In this document: positions 16,978-24,996 of the stretch, piece after piece
Position numbering within the stretch: the stretch's first letter is position 1
How the letters are laid out: each line of letters begins with the position of its first letter
Assembly (NCBI GenBank): GCA_900318585.1
Contig: ONKY01000126.1
Span: 1-38,567, forward strand
DNA length: 38,567 nt
DNA from: an uncultured Prevotellaceae bacterium
Lineage (GTDB): Bacteria; Bacteroidota; Bacteroidia; Bacteroidales; Bacteroidaceae
Direction of reading: 5' to 3'
The notes under the pieces: model-generated
What the model was told of the DNA's origin: nothing
The model's input: the letters and a program-made list of their open reading frames with translations, nothing else
The model's database searches: none
Program-made: the position numbers and the translations under genes

Positions 16978-19317
16978 TCAATCCTTATTGTTGATGATAT
17001 GAATATCCCGCTGCGGGAAGGGGATCTCTATGCCGTTCTTGCCTAAGGTATCGTAGACGCAGCCCATGATGTCGCTCACGGCATAGATCTTCTTCACGGC
17101 ATCGACCCAGACAATCAGCTTGAAATTGACACTGGAATCAGCCATTTCAGTCATGACAACCTTCACCTGGCGGGAACGGTCTGTCAAGGGGTGGTGCAAG
17201 TCGTGTACAGCCTGCTCAACGAGCTGCGTCACCTGAGAAACCTTGGAGCCGTATGCCACACTGAAGGGCACCAAGGCAAGGATATAGCCATGGTTTCGTG
17301 TCAGGTTCTTATAGTTCTTCGTAAAGAGCTGCGAGTTCTGGAAGGTGATGATTTCGCCGTATAACGACTCCACAACGGTGGAGGTATAGCTGATGCGGTT
17401 GACCTTACCCATTGTGCCGTCTACCTCTATCCAGTCACCCACCTTCACGCGGCCTGCCATGAGCGAGGCGCCATAGTAGATGTTCTCGATAATATCCTTT
17501 GAGGCAAAACCGATACCTGTGGAGAGACCGCCGCTGATGGCCAGCAACCATGCCACGCTGATGTCGAGCAGCGAGAGGGAGATGAGCAGCCAGGCTCCCC
17601 AGACAATGACCTGAATGACGTTCTTTCCCATTACCTCGCGCGAGGCAGCGGTAGTGGGGTCTTGCAACTGGTAGTGCATCCGCAGGAAGCTGAGCACGGT
17701 AGACGCTATGTAACGGAACAGGAACCACAGGCACAGGACTACAGTCAGTTTGACGATGCTGACCTTCAGGTTCTCTAAGTTGACGAAGTTCTTGTTGAAA
17801 AGACGCCAGCAGAGGTCGCTCAGGTTGAACACTTCAGCCGCCCAGTAGATGCTCACCATCACCGATAGTACACCCATCGTCGGCAGCACCACCTGCTGCA
17901 GGAGCCTATAGCCCCACGTCTGCGTGATGGGCTTATTGGCAAAACCATGGAGTTCACCGTAGCGCTTCACATAGAGTCCAATGCAGGTAATGGTCAGCGT
18001 GCAGGTGAGTTGCATCAGCCACCAGATAAGCAGCTGGACAGACAGCAGCGTATAGCCAACGAGTGAACAGACGAACGAGCACACAAAGACGATAAGTGAT
18101 ATGTAGGAATAGAAGATGTCGGAGCGGGGGATATTCTGGTTATGGCAACGAATCACCCACCACTGCCACAGCGTACACAACAGCAGGATAGGCGGGAATA
18201 CAATGTTGACCAGCTCGCTGGGTATCAGTACGATGCGGAACACGATGACAATGAAGCCCACCATAATCAGCGGTGAATAGATGCGAACGGCACTCATCAC
18301 CTGATCGGCAGCCACACGCAACAGCAGCGAGACAAGGATAACGCCCAAGAGCCAGCCGTACTCCACCAGGAGGTTGGACGCCATGATGAGGAAGTTCTGG
18401 TTGGCCGTATTTGTCAGCATCCCCATGCCGATGGCAAAGGTGATGACAGTGGTAGCCATGATGATGGGTGTGCGCTTTCGCATGAACCGCTCTGTCTGGA
18501 AGCGCTTGGGAAGAAGGTAGCGGTACACAATCTGGTTGAGCACGATGACCAGCACGGCGCAAAGGAAGATGACCACGAAGAGGCCTATGATCCATGTAGC
18601 ATTCCACTGCGACTTGTCGGGCGAGTCAACATCATACTTCTTTTTGACCACCGTCTTCATCTCCTGCCAACGGCTGCCGAAGTCCCTGACTATGTAGTAA
18701 TAGTTGGCACCCCCGTTGCGGAAGATACTCGTCTGAATGTCGTTGTAGCACTTCAGCGCATAGTCGTTCAGGGTCTTCAGGTGCTCTTCCGTACGCTGGT
18801 AGATTCCGATGTACTCCTCCATCTGGTCACGGTCCTCCTGCAACGAGTTACTGATGCTGACGGCCAATGTCAGGCAGACACTGCGATCTGTCTTTGCCTG
18901 CTGGCTAAGCTGACCTGTGCGCAGCATCTGCAGACTGTTCGTCAGGCTGTCATACTTGGCTATCTCGGCATCTGTCTTCTCTATATATTTACGGAACGGC
19001 TGCTGCTGACGTTGGAACTGCTGATACTGGGCGGTAGCCTCATGGCAGGCGTATGTCAGGTCAAACACATAGTCGGCGTTCTGCGAATAGAGCATCAGCG
19101 CATTCTGGTTGGCACGCTTCGTGGTCTCAATGAGTTGGGTAATCAGGGTGTCGTTCTGCGCCTTCTTCAAATCTGCGTCGCGCGTCAGCTCCTGGTAATA
19201 TGCAGTAAGTTCAGCACGCAGGATGCCCAGCGTCTGCTCCAGATCTTTTTCCTTCAGCACCGCCCATGAATCGAGCGTCAGGCAGGCAAGAACAAATATG
19301 GTGAGTATTCTCTTCAT
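16978..19317 (-). CDS. Large MscS-family mechanosensitive channel
   Basis: A 779-residue inner-membrane channel of the small-conductance mechanosensitive (MscS) superfamily, releasing solutes on membrane tension. A signal peptide (about 1-19) precedes a helical periplasmic domain (20-220) with likely coiled coils. Many transmembrane helices follow (about 245-600). The pore and beta-domain region is canonical: GLSTGIGFASKDIIENIYYG, AGRVKVGDWIEVDGTMGKV, ESLYGEIITFQNSQLF. The extended N-terminus places it with MscK/MscM-like or YbdG-like members rather than minimal MscS. It is divergent from the BadF-type kinase gene and shares its regulatory region. Confidence 0.9.
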   Translation of the reverse strand: MKRILTIFVLACLTLDSWAVLKEKDLEQTLGILRAELTAYYQELTRDADLKKAQNDTLITQLIETTKRANQNALMLYSQNADYVFDLTYACHEATAQYQQFQRQQQPFRKYIEKTDAEIAKYDSLTNSLQMLRTGQLSQQAKTDRSVCLTLAVSISNSLQEDRDQMEEYIGIYQRTEEHLKTLNDYALKCYNDIQTSIFRNGGANYYYIVRDFGSRWQEMKTVVKKKYDVDSPDKSQWNATWIIGLFVVIFLCAVLVIVLNQIVYRYLLPKRFQTERFMRKRTPIIMATTVITFAIGMGMLTNTANQNFLIMASNLLVEYGWLLGVILVSLLLRVAADQVMSAVRIYSPLIMVGFIVIVFRIVLIPSELVNIVFPPILLLCTLWQWWVIRCHNQNIPRSDIFYSYISLIVFVCSFVCSLVGYTLLSVQLLIWWLMQLTCTLTITCIGLYVKRYGELHGFANKPITQTWGYRLLQQVVLPTMGVLSVMVSIYWAAEVFNLSDLCWRLFNKNFVNLENLKVSIVKLTVVLCLWFLFRYIASTVLSFLRMHYQLQDPTTAASREVMGKNVIQVIVWGAWLLISLSLLDISVAWLLAISGGLSTGIGFASKDIIENIYYGASLMAGRVKVGDWIEVDGTMGKVNRISYTSTVVESLYGEIITFQNSQLFTKNYKNLTRNHGYILALVPFSVAYGSKVSQVTQLVEQAVHDLHHPLTDRSRQVKVVMTEMADSSVNFKLIVWVDAVKKIYAVSDIMGCVYDTLGKNGIEIPFPQRDIHIINNKD

Positions 19318-19339
19318 CGTTATCTTGGGAATTTCGGTA

Positions 19340-19347
19340 CAAAATTA
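19340..19347 (-). promoter_or_regulatory. -7 promoter box of the MscS gene
   Basis: TAATTTTG on the minus strand, 23 bases before the ATG at 19317. Confidence 0.55.
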
Positions 19348-19362
19348 GTAAAAAGATATGAG

Positions 19363-19382
19363 ATGTGAGAAGATTCTCACAT
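19363..19382. promoter_or_regulatory. Perfect 20-bp palindrome between divergent promoters (candidate operator)
   Basis: ATGTGAGAA-GA-TTCTCACAT has perfect 9-base arms around a 2-base centre. It lies between the MscS (19340-19347) and kinase (19391-19398) -7 boxes and overlaps the expected -33 region of the kinase promoter. With no gene running into it, a dimeric-regulator operator fits better than a terminator, although six T follow. Confidence 0.5.
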
Positions 19383-19390
19383 TTTTTCAC

Positions 19391-19398
19391 TACTTTTG
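19391..19398 (+). promoter_or_regulatory. -7 promoter box directly before the BadF-type kinase start
   Basis: TACTTTTG, ending 5 bases before the ATG at 19404. It argues against the longer in-frame start at 19365, which would place the promoter inside the gene, and suggests a leaderless transcript. Confidence 0.55.
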
Positions 19399-19403
19399 CA
19401 CCC

Positions 19404-20342
19404 ATGAAACTTATAGCTGACAGCGGAAGCACGAAAACAGACTGGTGTCTAACCGACGGGAATGACGTCAAGGCACGCATCACCACACAGGGCATCAACC
19501 CTATCCACCAGTCGGAAGAGACCATCGAGGGGATTCTTCGCACAGAGCTATTGCCACACCTCAACTTTCTCCCTCCTTGCGTCCCCATTCCCGCTATCAC
19601 GCCCGCTCGGCCCTCTGGGACGCTTTCCCCAGAAAGAACACGTAGTCTTTCGGTAGCAAGCAACCAGAGGTCGAGCGCATCACTCACCCTTCACTTCTAT
19701 GGCAGTGGCGTTATTTCTGAGCAGCGCCAGCCCATGTGCCGAGTGCTGAGCGAGGCACTACCCAATGCGCTGGAGGTGACGGCGGAGAGCGACCTCTTAG
19801 GCGCTGCCCGTGCCCTGTGCCAGCACAGCGAGGGCATCGCCTGCATCTTAGGAACAGGCGCCAACTCCTGCCTATACGACGGACAGGACATCGTAAGAAA
19901 CACGCCAGCGTTAGGCTACATCCTCGGCGACGAGGGCAGCGGCGCCGTCTTGGGCATCCGTTTCCTGAATGCACTCTACAAGGGAGCCCTACCCGACAGC
20001 CTGCGACAAGCATTTGAGAACGAGACAGGCCTGACGCAGGCCGACGTCATCAACCGTGTCTACCGCCAGCCCTTGGCCAACCGCTGGCTGGCTTCGCTCT
20101 CTACCCTCATTCATACGCACATAGACATGCCCGAGGTGAACGCCCTGGTTACCGACAACTTCCGGCAGTTCGTATGCCGCAACGTGCTCCCCTACGGACG
20201 CCTCGACCTGCCGCTGAACGCCGTGGGCAGCATCGCCTGGCACTATCGAGACCAGCTTCTCGACGCTGTCCGCAGTGAAGGGATGACCCTTGGAACGGTA
20301 CTTCAGTCGCCTATGGATGGCCTCATCACCTACCACTCTTAA
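19404..20342 (+). CDS. BadF/BadG-type ATPase, N-acetylglucosamine-kinase-like
   Basis: A 312-residue cytoplasmic ASKHA-fold kinase. The opening MKLIADSGSTKTDWCL is the phosphate-1 loop of the GlcNAc-kinase/BadF family; FYGSGV, ESDLLGAARALC, CILGTGANSCLYDG (phosphate-2) and LGYILGDEGSGAVLG are further family blocks. A sugar or amino sugar is the likely substrate. Relatives in Bacteroides are nearer 280 residues as I recall; the extra ~30-40 residues lie between LLPHL and LHFYGSGV and are Pro/Ser/Arg-rich, coinciding with the 74-bp inverted-repeat element at 19604-19677. The stop leads into an AT-rich repeat and then the ATP-grasp-like gene, which commonly accompanies this family in Bacteroidales. 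Confidence 0.85.
   Translation: MKLIADSGSTKTDWCLTDGNDVKARITTQGINPIHQSEETIEGILRTELLPHLNFLPPCVPIPAITPARPSGTLSPERTRSLSVASNQRSSASLTLHFYGSGVISEQRQPMCRVLSEALPNALEVTAESDLLGAARALCQHSEGIACILGTGANSCLYDGQDIVRNTPALGYILGDEGSGAVLGIRFLNALYKGALPDSLRQAFENETGLTQADVINRVYRQPLANRWLASLSTLIHTHIDMPEVNALVTDNFRQFVCRNVLPYGRLDLPLNAVGSIAWHYRDQLLDAVRSEGMTLGTVLQSPMDGLITYHS
19604..19677. repeat. 74-bp inverted-repeat element inside the kinase coding region
   Basis: Arms CGCTCGGCCCTCTGG (19604-19618) and CCAGAGGTCGAGCG (19664-19677) are inverted copies, differing by one substitution and one bulged base. The interior has a nested CTTTC/GAAAG hairpin. The last 24 bases (19654-19677), read on the minus strand, match 37987-38010 with only three differences, all transitions. 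The reading frame passes straight through and encodes the Pro/Ser/Arg-rich segment. Confidence 0.65.
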
Positions 20343-20378
20343 TTCGTAATTCATCATTCGTAACTCATCATTCGTAAT
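20341..20378. repeat. AT-rich AATTCGTAATTCATCATT repeat between coupled genes
   Basis: Tandem imperfect copies of ATTCGTAAYTCATC fill the whole gap between the kinase and ATP-grasp-like genes; the kinase TAA stop and downstream TTG start both lie at its edges. Similar sequence occurs at 12259, 13257 and 15366. Confidence 0.5.
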
Positions 20379-21430
20379 TGAAACTACATATCTTCAACCC
20401 CGAACACGACATTGCGCTGGCCTCCGGCCTGAGCAACTTCACCGCCCCCCATGCCGGACGGCAGCTACGCCACGACCTGGGCTTCCTGCCAGCATTGTGG
20501 GCAGAGGCCGACGATGCCGTCTTGGTAGATGATGTGGAGACAGCGGAGAGGATGGTGCGCAGGAAGAAGGTTGCCACACGTCAGTTCGTAGATAAGCACC
20601 AGTTAGCCTCGCTACCCGTCACCCGTATAGAGCCGTGGGGGTGGAACAGCGCGCTGAAGGCATACCTGTTACGACAGGGTGTAAGCGAAGGACTGCTGCC
20701 CTCAGACTCCACGCTGGAAGATATCCGCCTGTTGTCCCACCGCCGTACAGCTGCCGAGCTGCTGCCGATACTACAGACAGAGGGAACTATTGGAAAGGCA
20801 ATGGAATGTCGGACGGAGGCAGAGGTATCAGAAAAGGTGGCCGTCTACGGGAAGGCGGTACTGAAAGCGCCCTGGTCGTCGAGCGGCAGAGGACTACGCT
20901 TCGCCAGCAGTGCAGACGACATGCAGCGCCTGTCGGGCTGGATCCGCAACCTCTTGGCCAGTCAGGGCAGCGTGATGGTTGAACCCTATTACCATAAGGT
21001 AAAGGACTTCGGCATGGAGTTTTTCTCCGACGGCGAAGGCACTGTAACCTACCTCGGTCTGTCGCTCTTCCACACAGAGAACGGTGCCTACACGGGTAAC
21101 ATCCTGGCTACGGAGAAAGCAAAGACAGAATCAATAAGTCGCTTTATTCCAGAATCTTTACTTCTCTCTATTCAAGAAAATATACGTCATGAGCTTGGAC
21201 TGCTTTTCAAGGGCAAATACCAGGGTCCCTTCGGCATAGACATGATGGCAGTCACCTCATCTTTCGGTTCATTCCATCCCTGCGTGGAAATCAACTTACG
21301 GCGCACAATGGGTCACGTAGCACTGGCCGTTGAACGGAAGCTGAATCCTGAGAACGACCCCGACCTTCGCCACGTCATGCGAATCCTTTATTCCGAAAAC
21401 AAATACCAGTTCACCATCAAACGCATATAA
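20378..21430 (+). CDS. ATP-grasp-like protein of unknown function
   Basis: A 350-residue soluble protein starting at TTG 20378; no in-frame ATG fits the conserved opening LHIFNPEHDIALASG. A central segment GKAVLKAPWSSSGRGLRF (about 157-174) followed by MVEPYYHKVKDFGMEFF looks like the ATP-grasp lysine and Glu regions, and GPFGIDMMAV with CVEINLRRTMGHVAL near the C-terminus resembles the metal-binding acidic/Asn end of that fold. The reaction is unknown; an ATP-dependent ligase is the inference. It follows the BadF-type kinase, a pairing I recall as conserved in Bacteroidales, so the two may act on the same sugar- or envelope-related compound. Confidence 0.7.
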   Translation: MKLHIFNPEHDIALASGLSNFTAPHAGRQLRHDLGFLPALWAEADDAVLVDDVETAERMVRRKKVATRQFVDKHQLASLPVTRIEPWGWNSALKAYLLRQGVSEGLLPSDSTLEDIRLLSHRRTAAELLPILQTEGTIGKAMECRTEAEVSEKVAVYGKAVLKAPWSSSGRGLRFASSADDMQRLSGWIRNLLASQGSVMVEPYYHKVKDFGMEFFSDGEGTVTYLGLSLFHTENGAYTGNILATEKAKTESISRFIPESLLLSIQENIRHELGLLFKGKYQGPFGIDMMAVTSSFGSFHPCVEINLRRTMGHVALAVERKLNPENDPDLRHVMRILYSENKYQFTIKRI

Positions 21431-21459
21431 CAAACTACTATAACATAATAAAAACACTT

Positions 21460-23103
21460 ATGAAGAAACTAATCTTAATGACCCTCACCGCATTCCCTCT
21501 TTGGGTTTGCGCACAGTACAAATCAGAAGTATGGTCGCCCGACAACGGCGACGGCACCTACAAGAACCCCGTCATCAACGCCGACTACTCCGACCCCGAC
21601 GTCTGCGTGTCCGGCGACGGCGAGGACTACTACATGACTGCCTCGTCGTTTCAGTGTACGCCCGGCCTCCCCATCCTCCATTCCAAGGACCTGGTAAACT
21701 GGGAAATCATCAACTACGCCCTACCCTGCCTCTACGAGGGCGACGAGCAGCTGCTGCAGCACTTCAGTATCCCGCAGCACGGCAACGGCGTTTGGGCACC
21801 CTCCATCCGCTATCACGACGGTTGGTACTACATCTACTGGGGTGACCCCGACTTCGGCGTCTATATGGTTAAAACGCAGGACCCCGCCGGACAATGGGAA
21901 GCTCCCGTCTGCGTCATCAGCGGCCAAGGGTACATCGACACCACGCCGCTCTGGGATGACGATGGGCGCTGTTACTTGGTGAACGGCTGGGCCAACTCAC
22001 GCGCCAAGTTCGCCTCCGTGCTCACCGTCCGCGAGCTGAGTGCAGACGGCACACGAGCCATCGGTCAGCCTGTCATCGTGTTCGACGGCAACGGCACCGA
22101 GAACCGCACCTGCGAAGGACCGAAGTTCTACAAGCGCGACGGCTGGTACTGGATTATGTGTCCGGCAGGCGGCGTGCCCACAGGCTTCCAGTTGGCCATG
22201 CGCAGCCGGTCGCCCTACGGTCCCTACGAGCACAAGATCGTGCTGGCACAAGGCAAGACAAAGATTAACGGCCCCCATCAGGGTGGCTGGGTTCACACAA
22301 AGTACGGTGAGGACTGGTTCCTTCACTTCCAAGATAAGGAGGCCTACGGCCGCGTCGTCCACCTGCAGCCGGTCGACTGGTCGTCCGGCTGGCCCATCAT
22401 GGGAAAGAACGGTGAGCCCGTCGTGACCTACAAAAAGCCGCAGAGTAGCTCCACCCTCATCGTCAACCCCGCAGAAAGCGACGAGTTCAACGCCCCGACC
22501 GTGGGCAGGCAATGGCAATGGCAGGCCAACTACGACGAGAAATTCGGCGTGCCCACCGCCTTCGGCACCTTCCGCATCTACACCCACAAGCTCCCTGCCG
22601 ACGCCAAGAGCCTGTGGCTCGTGCCCAATATGCTCTTGCAGAAGACCCCTGCCGACGCTTTTACCGTCACGACCAAGCTGCGCATGACCTCGAAGGCCGA
22701 CGGTCAATTTGGCGGCCTCATCATGATGGGGCTCGACTACTCTGCCCTCGTCGTGAAACGTGTGGGCCAGGAGTTCCAGCTCATACAGATGACCTGCAAG
22801 GCTGCTGACAAAGGCGCCCAGCAGACGGAGAAAGTGATTGCCAAGTTGAAGCCTACGGCAAAGGACAAGATTGACTATAAGCCGGGCATCCACCTTGACA
22901 TCTACCTGCGGCTCACGGTAAAGGATTCAAAGCTTCATTTTTCCTATAGCCAGAACGGCAAGAAGTTCACCCCCTGTGGTAATGAGTTCCAGATGAAAGA
23001 GGGCAAATGGATTGGCGCCAAGTTCGGCTTCATCGCTGCCGAGACCGACCCGAAGTGTGACCGTGGCTGGGTGGAAGCCGACTGGATTCGCGTCACCAAG
23101 TAA
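21460..23103 (+). CDS. Secreted glycoside hydrolase family 43 enzyme (xylosidase/arabinofuranosidase-like)
   Basis: A 547-residue exported enzyme (signal peptide 1-18, ending VCAQY). The five-bladed propeller (about 30-330) opens with NPVINADYSDPDV, where Asp45 is the likely general base; Asp160 (GYIDTTPLWDDDGR) is the pKa modulator and Glu219 (TCEGPKFYKRDGWYW) the general acid. The C-terminal beta-sandwich (about 345-547; SSSTLIVNPAESDEFN, QWQWQANY) fits the GH43_C2 domain found in beta-xylosidases and alpha-L-arabinofuranosidases. Substrate is probably a plant hemicellulose oligosaccharide. It stands alone, without SusC/SusD or other CAZymes, so it is not in an obvious utilisation locus. 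A bidirectional terminator follows. Confidence 0.9.
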   Translation: MKKLILMTLTAFPLWVCAQYKSEVWSPDNGDGTYKNPVINADYSDPDVCVSGDGEDYYMTASSFQCTPGLPILHSKDLVNWEIINYALPCLYEGDEQLLQHFSIPQHGNGVWAPSIRYHDGWYYIYWGDPDFGVYMVKTQDPAGQWEAPVCVISGQGYIDTTPLWDDDGRCYLVNGWANSRAKFASVLTVRELSADGTRAIGQPVIVFDGNGTENRTCEGPKFYKRDGWYWIMCPAGGVPTGFQLAMRSRSPYGPYEHKIVLAQGKTKINGPHQGGWVHTKYGEDWFLHFQDKEAYGRVVHLQPVDWSSGWPIMGKNGEPVVTYKKPQSSSTLIVNPAESDEFNAPTVGRQWQWQANYDEKFGVPTAFGTFRIYTHKLPADAKSLWLVPNMLLQKTPADAFTVTTKLRMTSKADGQFGGLIMMGLDYSALVVKRVGQEFQLIQMTCKAADKGAQQTEKVIAKLKPTAKDKIDYKPGIHLDIYLRLTVKDSKLHFSYSQNGKKFTPCGNEFQMKEGKWIGAKFGFIAAETDPKCDRGWVEADWIRVTK

Positions 23104-23134
23104 GCGCGTACAACATGGTAATCCCTATTCAAAG

Positions 23135-23163
23135 AAGAAGAGCCCCACTAGGAGGCTCTTCTT
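23135..23163. terminator. Bidirectional terminator between GH43 and the beta-barrel gene
   Basis: AAGAAGAGCC (23135-23144) pairs perfectly with GGCTCTTCTT (23154-23163) around a 9-base loop. T-rich sequence follows on plus and a moderately T-rich tail on minus, serving the convergent genes ending at 23103 and 23191. Confidence 0.75.
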
Positions 23164-23190
23164 TCTTTGTGATGTAATGCTTTTCAGCCT

Positions 23191-23787
23191 TTAGAAGTTT
23201 ATGCCAAAGTTGGCGATAAACGCATTGCTATGGATGGTACCTGCACCATCGGCAATGTTGGCAATACCGAACTGATATCCTGCTTCGACATAGAGCATAT
23301 TGTACTCAAGGCCGCATCCCAGCTTGAGCCCCATGTCTCCATGATCCACATAGTTGTAGGAGCTCTCCTCAAATTCACCAACCTTGAACTTACCACCAAT
23401 TCCCCAAGAGAAATAGGGGCCAATGAAAGGAAGGACTGCGACCTCGTCAGAAGCCTTGATGCCGTACTTAATCAAGATGGGCACTTCGAGATTCTTTAGT
23501 GTCATGCTGACATCGCCATCCTTACAGCCGCGCTGGGTGTAGTATAGTCCACTCTCAAGGAATACGGGATTCGATGTGGATACGCGCAGACCAACCACAC
23601 CACCCAAGGTCAGACCAGTCTTTATGCCGGTATGATCAAAGTCACCGGACAAGTTGGCCAGCGTCAAACCCATGCGGGCGCCATAGTAAAGGTTCTCCTT
23701 GTCAAGTTCAAAACCACCGCTGGCAAACTGTGCGAACGAAGGCACGGCCAGCATCATTGCTACAATAGCAGAGAATACTTTCTTCAT
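23191..23787 (-). CDS. Outer-membrane beta-barrel protein
   Basis: A 198-residue exported protein with a signal peptide (1-19, ending PSFAQ) and alternating beta strands to a C-terminal Phe (IANFGINF), as in small 8-stranded barrels of the PorT/OmpX-like type common in Bacteroidota (LYYGARMGLTLANLSGD, VVGLRVSTSNPVFLESGLYY, GLKLGCGLEYNMLYVEAGYQ). Function unknown. It lies 43 bases downstream of the histidine kinase on the same strand with no clear -7 box between, so it may be the last gene of the signalling operon, as target or accessory. Confidence 0.8.
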   Translation of the reverse strand: MKKVFSAIVAMMLAVPSFAQFASGGFELDKENLYYGARMGLTLANLSGDFDHTGIKTGLTLGGVVGLRVSTSNPVFLESGLYYTQRGCKDGDVSMTLKNLEVPILIKYGIKASDEVAVLPFIGPYFSWGIGGKFKVGEFEESSYNYVDHGDMGLKLGCGLEYNMLYVEAGYQFGIANIADGAGTIHSNAFIANFGINF

Positions 23788-23830
23788 AATCTTCTATTTT
23801 TGATGGTTAATACTTCTTTTCAGTGCGATG

Positions 23831-24664
23831 TCAGCCAAGAGGAAGGCTATAGACAAAGCGGGCACCGCCAGTATAACTGACATCGAGGACAATGTCGCCA
23901 CCAAGCCTGCGGGCGATGCTGCGGGCTACGGTAAGACCGATGCCGGTACCGTCATAATAGTTGTCGAGCTGGACGAACTCCTCGAAGATATGTTCCGCCT
24001 CCTCGGGGGGAATGCCAATGCCGGTATCCTCCACAACGAAGCACAGGCTCTGGTCCTGCACACAAAGCGACAGCACGACCTTTCCCTCCTTGGTAAACTT
24101 TTGTCCGTTGTCCAACAGCAGCGTCAGCGCGCGGGTGGCCTGCTGGAGATGGGTATGCAGCATGGTCATCTCGGCCTCTGGGGCTATCTGCATGTCAAAG
24201 GCAATATGCGTAGCTTGGGTGATGCGTGAATCTTCTGCTGCCTGTGCGCCTATCTGCACGGCCAGTACATTGTCCGTGCGCTCAATCTCAGCGTCGCTGC
24301 TGGCATCGGCCAGCTCCAACATCTTATTGACAAGCCCAGTAATGCGTTCCACATTCTCTGTAATACGCTGGCTGACGTCCGTCTTGGTGGCGTCGTCCAG
24401 CTCCATGCCGGGCGTAGTGATGATCTGGGTGAAGCCGCTGAGGATATTGAGCGGAGTACGTATCTCGTGTGAAATCTGCTGAATGAAGTCGGTCTTCATG
24501 CGGGAGGCTTCCACGGCATGGTCGTAGAGTTTCAGGGCTTCCTCATATCCCTGACCCATATTCTCAAACAGCTCGTTCAGCTGGTCGTAGTCGGCCTGCA
24601 AGTCCTGATGCTCCTCTTTCAGGCGGTTGTAGTCGTCAAGGAGCTGCTGATAGTTTTCCGTCAT
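23831..24664 (-). CDS. Soluble histidine kinase with coiled-coil N-terminus
   Basis: A 277-residue cytoplasmic kinase without transmembrane helices or a known sensor domain. Residues 1-50 are a coiled coil; the dimerisation/H box IQQISHEIRTPLNIL carries phospho-acceptor His66. The ATPase domain shows the N box (LLDNGQKF), G1 box (VEDTGIGIPPEEAEHIFEEF) and G2 box (GTGIGLTVARSIARRLGG). No response regulator or receiver domain is in the window. The ATG overlaps the STAS gene stop (ATGA), so both are made together. The kinase may get its input from the partner-switching proteins, an inference from gene order. The coiled coil may be the docking surface. Confidence 0.9.
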   Translation of the reverse strand: MTENYQQLLDDYNRLKEEHQDLQADYDQLNELFENMGQGYEEALKLYDHAVEASRMKTDFIQQISHEIRTPLNILSGFTQIITTPGMELDDATKTDVSQRITENVERITGLVNKMLELADASSDAEIERTDNVLAVQIGAQAAEDSRITQATHIAFDMQIAPEAEMTMLHTHLQQATRALTLLLDNGQKFTKEGKVVLSLCVQDQSLCFVVEDTGIGIPPEEAEHIFEEFVQLDNYYDGTGIGLTVARSIARRLGGDIVLDVSYTGGARFVYSLPLG

Positions 24665-24975
24665 GCTCGCTGTTCCACTTTCATGAACTTCGTGAATCCT
24701 GTCATTGCCAACACCTTATAGATTTCCGGGCTCACATTTGTCATTTTAAACTGGCCCTTCTTGGTCATCACAGCTCGCATCGTCTTCTGGATAATACGCA
24801 GGCCGGAGCTGGCCATATAGTTCAGTTCCTGACAATCCATCTCCAGGTCAACGCCAGGCTCGGTGAGAGCGGGAGCAATCTCCTGTTCAAACTGTCCGGC
24901 ATTGTTGGTGTCGATTCTTGATCCAGTCTTAATAATGGTCTTACCGTTTTCTTTTATAATCTGTGTCATAGTCAT
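24661..24975 (-). CDS. STAS-domain anti-anti-sigma-like protein (SpoIIAA/RsbV type)
   Basis: A 104-residue single STAS domain. The phosphorylatable serine region MASSGLRII (Ser56/Ser57) is in the position of SpoIIAA/RsbV, and the flanking strands ENGKTIIKTGSRIDT and KGQFKMTNVSPEIYKVLAMTG fit the fold. In the known scheme, dephosphorylated STAS protein binds the kinase/anti-sigma and frees its partner. The start could be ATG 24975 or two codons later. The gene lies 21 bases after the RsbW-like gene and is translationally coupled to the histidine kinase. Confidence 0.88.
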   Translation of the reverse strand: MTMTQIIKENGKTIIKTGSRIDTNNAGQFEQEIAPALTEPGVDLEMDCQELNYMASSGLRIIQKTMRAVMTKKGQFKMTNVSPEIYKVLAMTGFTKFMKVEQRA

Positions 24976-24996
24976 ATATTTTATTTGTATTCTTTA

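Noticed and set aside
21997-22893. 298-residue open frame antisense to GH43
   Set aside because: The GC-rich codon pattern of the GH43 gene leaves the opposite strand open; no motif or start signal.
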